The position numbers were made by a program, and so were the translations under genes. Positions 63,526 to 64,000 of a DNA stretch of 64,000 bases are shown piece after piece. This stretch comes from Fundidesulfovibrio magnetotacticus. Lineage in GTDB: Bacteria; Desulfobacterota; Desulfovibrionia; Desulfovibrionales; Desulfovibrionaceae. Numbering within the stretch: the first letter of the stretch is position 1; every line of letters starts with the position of its first letter. Where the stretch lies: contig NZ_BLTE01000005.1 of assembly GCF_013019105.1 (NCBI RefSeq), forward strand, positions 1 through 64,000, given 5' to 3'. The notes below the pieces were generated by a model. It did no database searches. It saw only the letters and a program-made list of their open reading frames with translations, and was not told the origin of the DNA.

Positions 63526-64000
63526 CTACTCCATCTCCTCCCAACGCATCTGAAGGAAGAGGTCCTCGGCGGCGATCACGCCCAGCACCTTGCCGCCCTC
63601 CATCACCACGGCCCAGCGCCGCCGGGAGGTGAGCATGGCCTCCAGCACCGTGAGCAGGGGGTCCTGGGGCTTCACCACGGGCACGTCGCGCTCCACCACG
63701 TCCCCCGCGACGCGTGCGTAGCACTTGCGGCAGGTCGTACGGAACTTGCTCTCGAAGGCCGTGCCCTCCTTGAGCTTCAGCGAGTCCTCCAGTGCGCACT
63801 GCTCCAGGTAGAGCAGCAGCCACCAGGCCGTGATCACGCCGCGAAATCCGCCGTCCTCGGAGAGGATCACCGCGCAGGCCCTGTCGGGCTGCTCCTTCAT
63901 GGCGGAGCGCAGGGCCACGGCCACCTCGCGCAGGCTGTCGCCGTCCTTCGCCGTCACCATGTCGGTGCGCATCACGTCCCAGGCCCTGTCTCTCAGCAGC
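63526..64000 (-). CDS. CBS-domain pair protein (5' end outside the window)
   Basis: The frame is open to the window edge (LLRDRAWDVMRTDMV at its start), so the gene begins beyond 64000. Two CBS motifs are visible: MRTDMVTAKDGDSLREVAVAL...GFRGVITAWWLL and DVPVVKPQDPLLTVLEAML...VLGVIAAEDLF. Between them is an insert with a C-R-K-C pair. CBS pairs usually bind adenine nucleotides and sense energy state; the partner here is not visible. Confidence 0.85.
   Translation of the reverse strand, partial: LLRDRAWDVMRTDMVTAKDGDSLREVAVALRSAMKEQPDRACAVILSEDGGFRGVITAWWLLLYLEQCALEDSLKLKEGTAFESKFRTTCRKCYARVAGDVVERDVPVVKPQDPLLTVLEAMLTSRRRWAVVMEGGKVLGVIAAEDLFLQMRWEEME

Noticed and set aside
1-64000. CRISPR arrays, insertion sequences, rRNA genes
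   Set aside because: No regularly spaced repeats, no transposase motifs and no rRNA-like stretches were seen.

Overview
The window looks like the chromosome of a high-GC, Gram-negative, sulfate-reducer-like deltaproteobacterium (Desulfovibrionales, for example a Desulfovibrio or Fundidesulfovibrio relative). This is inference from gene content: a two-gene NrfHA nitrite reductase, the selA/selB pair, small Desulfovibrio-type hypothetical proteins, a division cluster without ddl, and very strong C/G preference at third codon positions over most of the sequence.

Layout. (1) 1-18.4 kb, almost all minus strand, has visibly weaker third-position GC bias. It holds a decayed LpxR-type lipid A deacylase, a 2874-residue cyclic beta-glucan synthase, a VWA-OmpA protein, and a sensory operon (CheB-CheR-PAS fusion, two PAS histidine kinases, and a response regulator that has lost its C-terminus and is fused to the tail of an SH3-domain gene). 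It ends at the 3' end of tRNA-Arg(TCT), as a genomic island would. (2) 18.6-26.3 kb, plus strand: an MBL hydrolase, folC, selA, an M18 aminopeptidase, a HEPN two-gene module with a single-base frameshift, and selB. (3) 26.4-31.3 kb: small secreted proteins, then nrfHA behind a well-placed FNR-type site. (4) 31.7-35.3 kb: a 46-residue protein, a cobamide-remodelling pair (cbiR-like and cobU), then a DHH phosphoesterase translationally coupled to an HD-GYP c-di-GMP phosphodiesterase. (5) 35.7-38.2 kb, minus strand: a Ser/Thr kinase with a C-terminal DUF1566-like domain, a metallophosphoesterase and a receiver protein. (6) 38.5-42.9 kb: two small conserved proteins, a four-gene phage-like cassette (lytic transglycosylase, secreted nuclease, two small proteins), a secreted Pro/Tyr/Gly-rich protein and a diguanylate cyclase. 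(7) 42.9-61.9 kb, minus strand: a radical SAM gene downstream of a complete dcw cluster (mraZ, rsmH, ftsL, ftsI, murE, murF, mraY, murD, ftsW, murG, murC, murB, ftsQ, ftsA, ftsZ), mostly joined by 4-base start/stop overlaps, with 10-bp-period MraZ-type boxes upstream. (8) 62.2-64 kb, plus then minus: a second HD-GYP protein, a cluster of perfect palindromes and an incomplete CBS-domain gene.

How the genes work together. The dcw block makes lipid II and builds the divisome. Three c-di-GMP genes (one GGDEF, two HD-GYP) plus the coupled DHH enzyme suggest local second-messenger turnover. selA and selB make and deliver selenocysteine. nrfHA gives ammonifying nitrite respiration. I see no complete prophage, insertion sequence or CRISPR array. 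The items most worth a second look are the HEPN module inside the sel locus, the DHH/HD-GYP coupling, the kinase/phosphatase/receiver operon, the phage-like cassette, the deletion chimera at 10.98 kb and the two-sided MraZ-type boxes. All calls come from reading the sequence; no searches were run.
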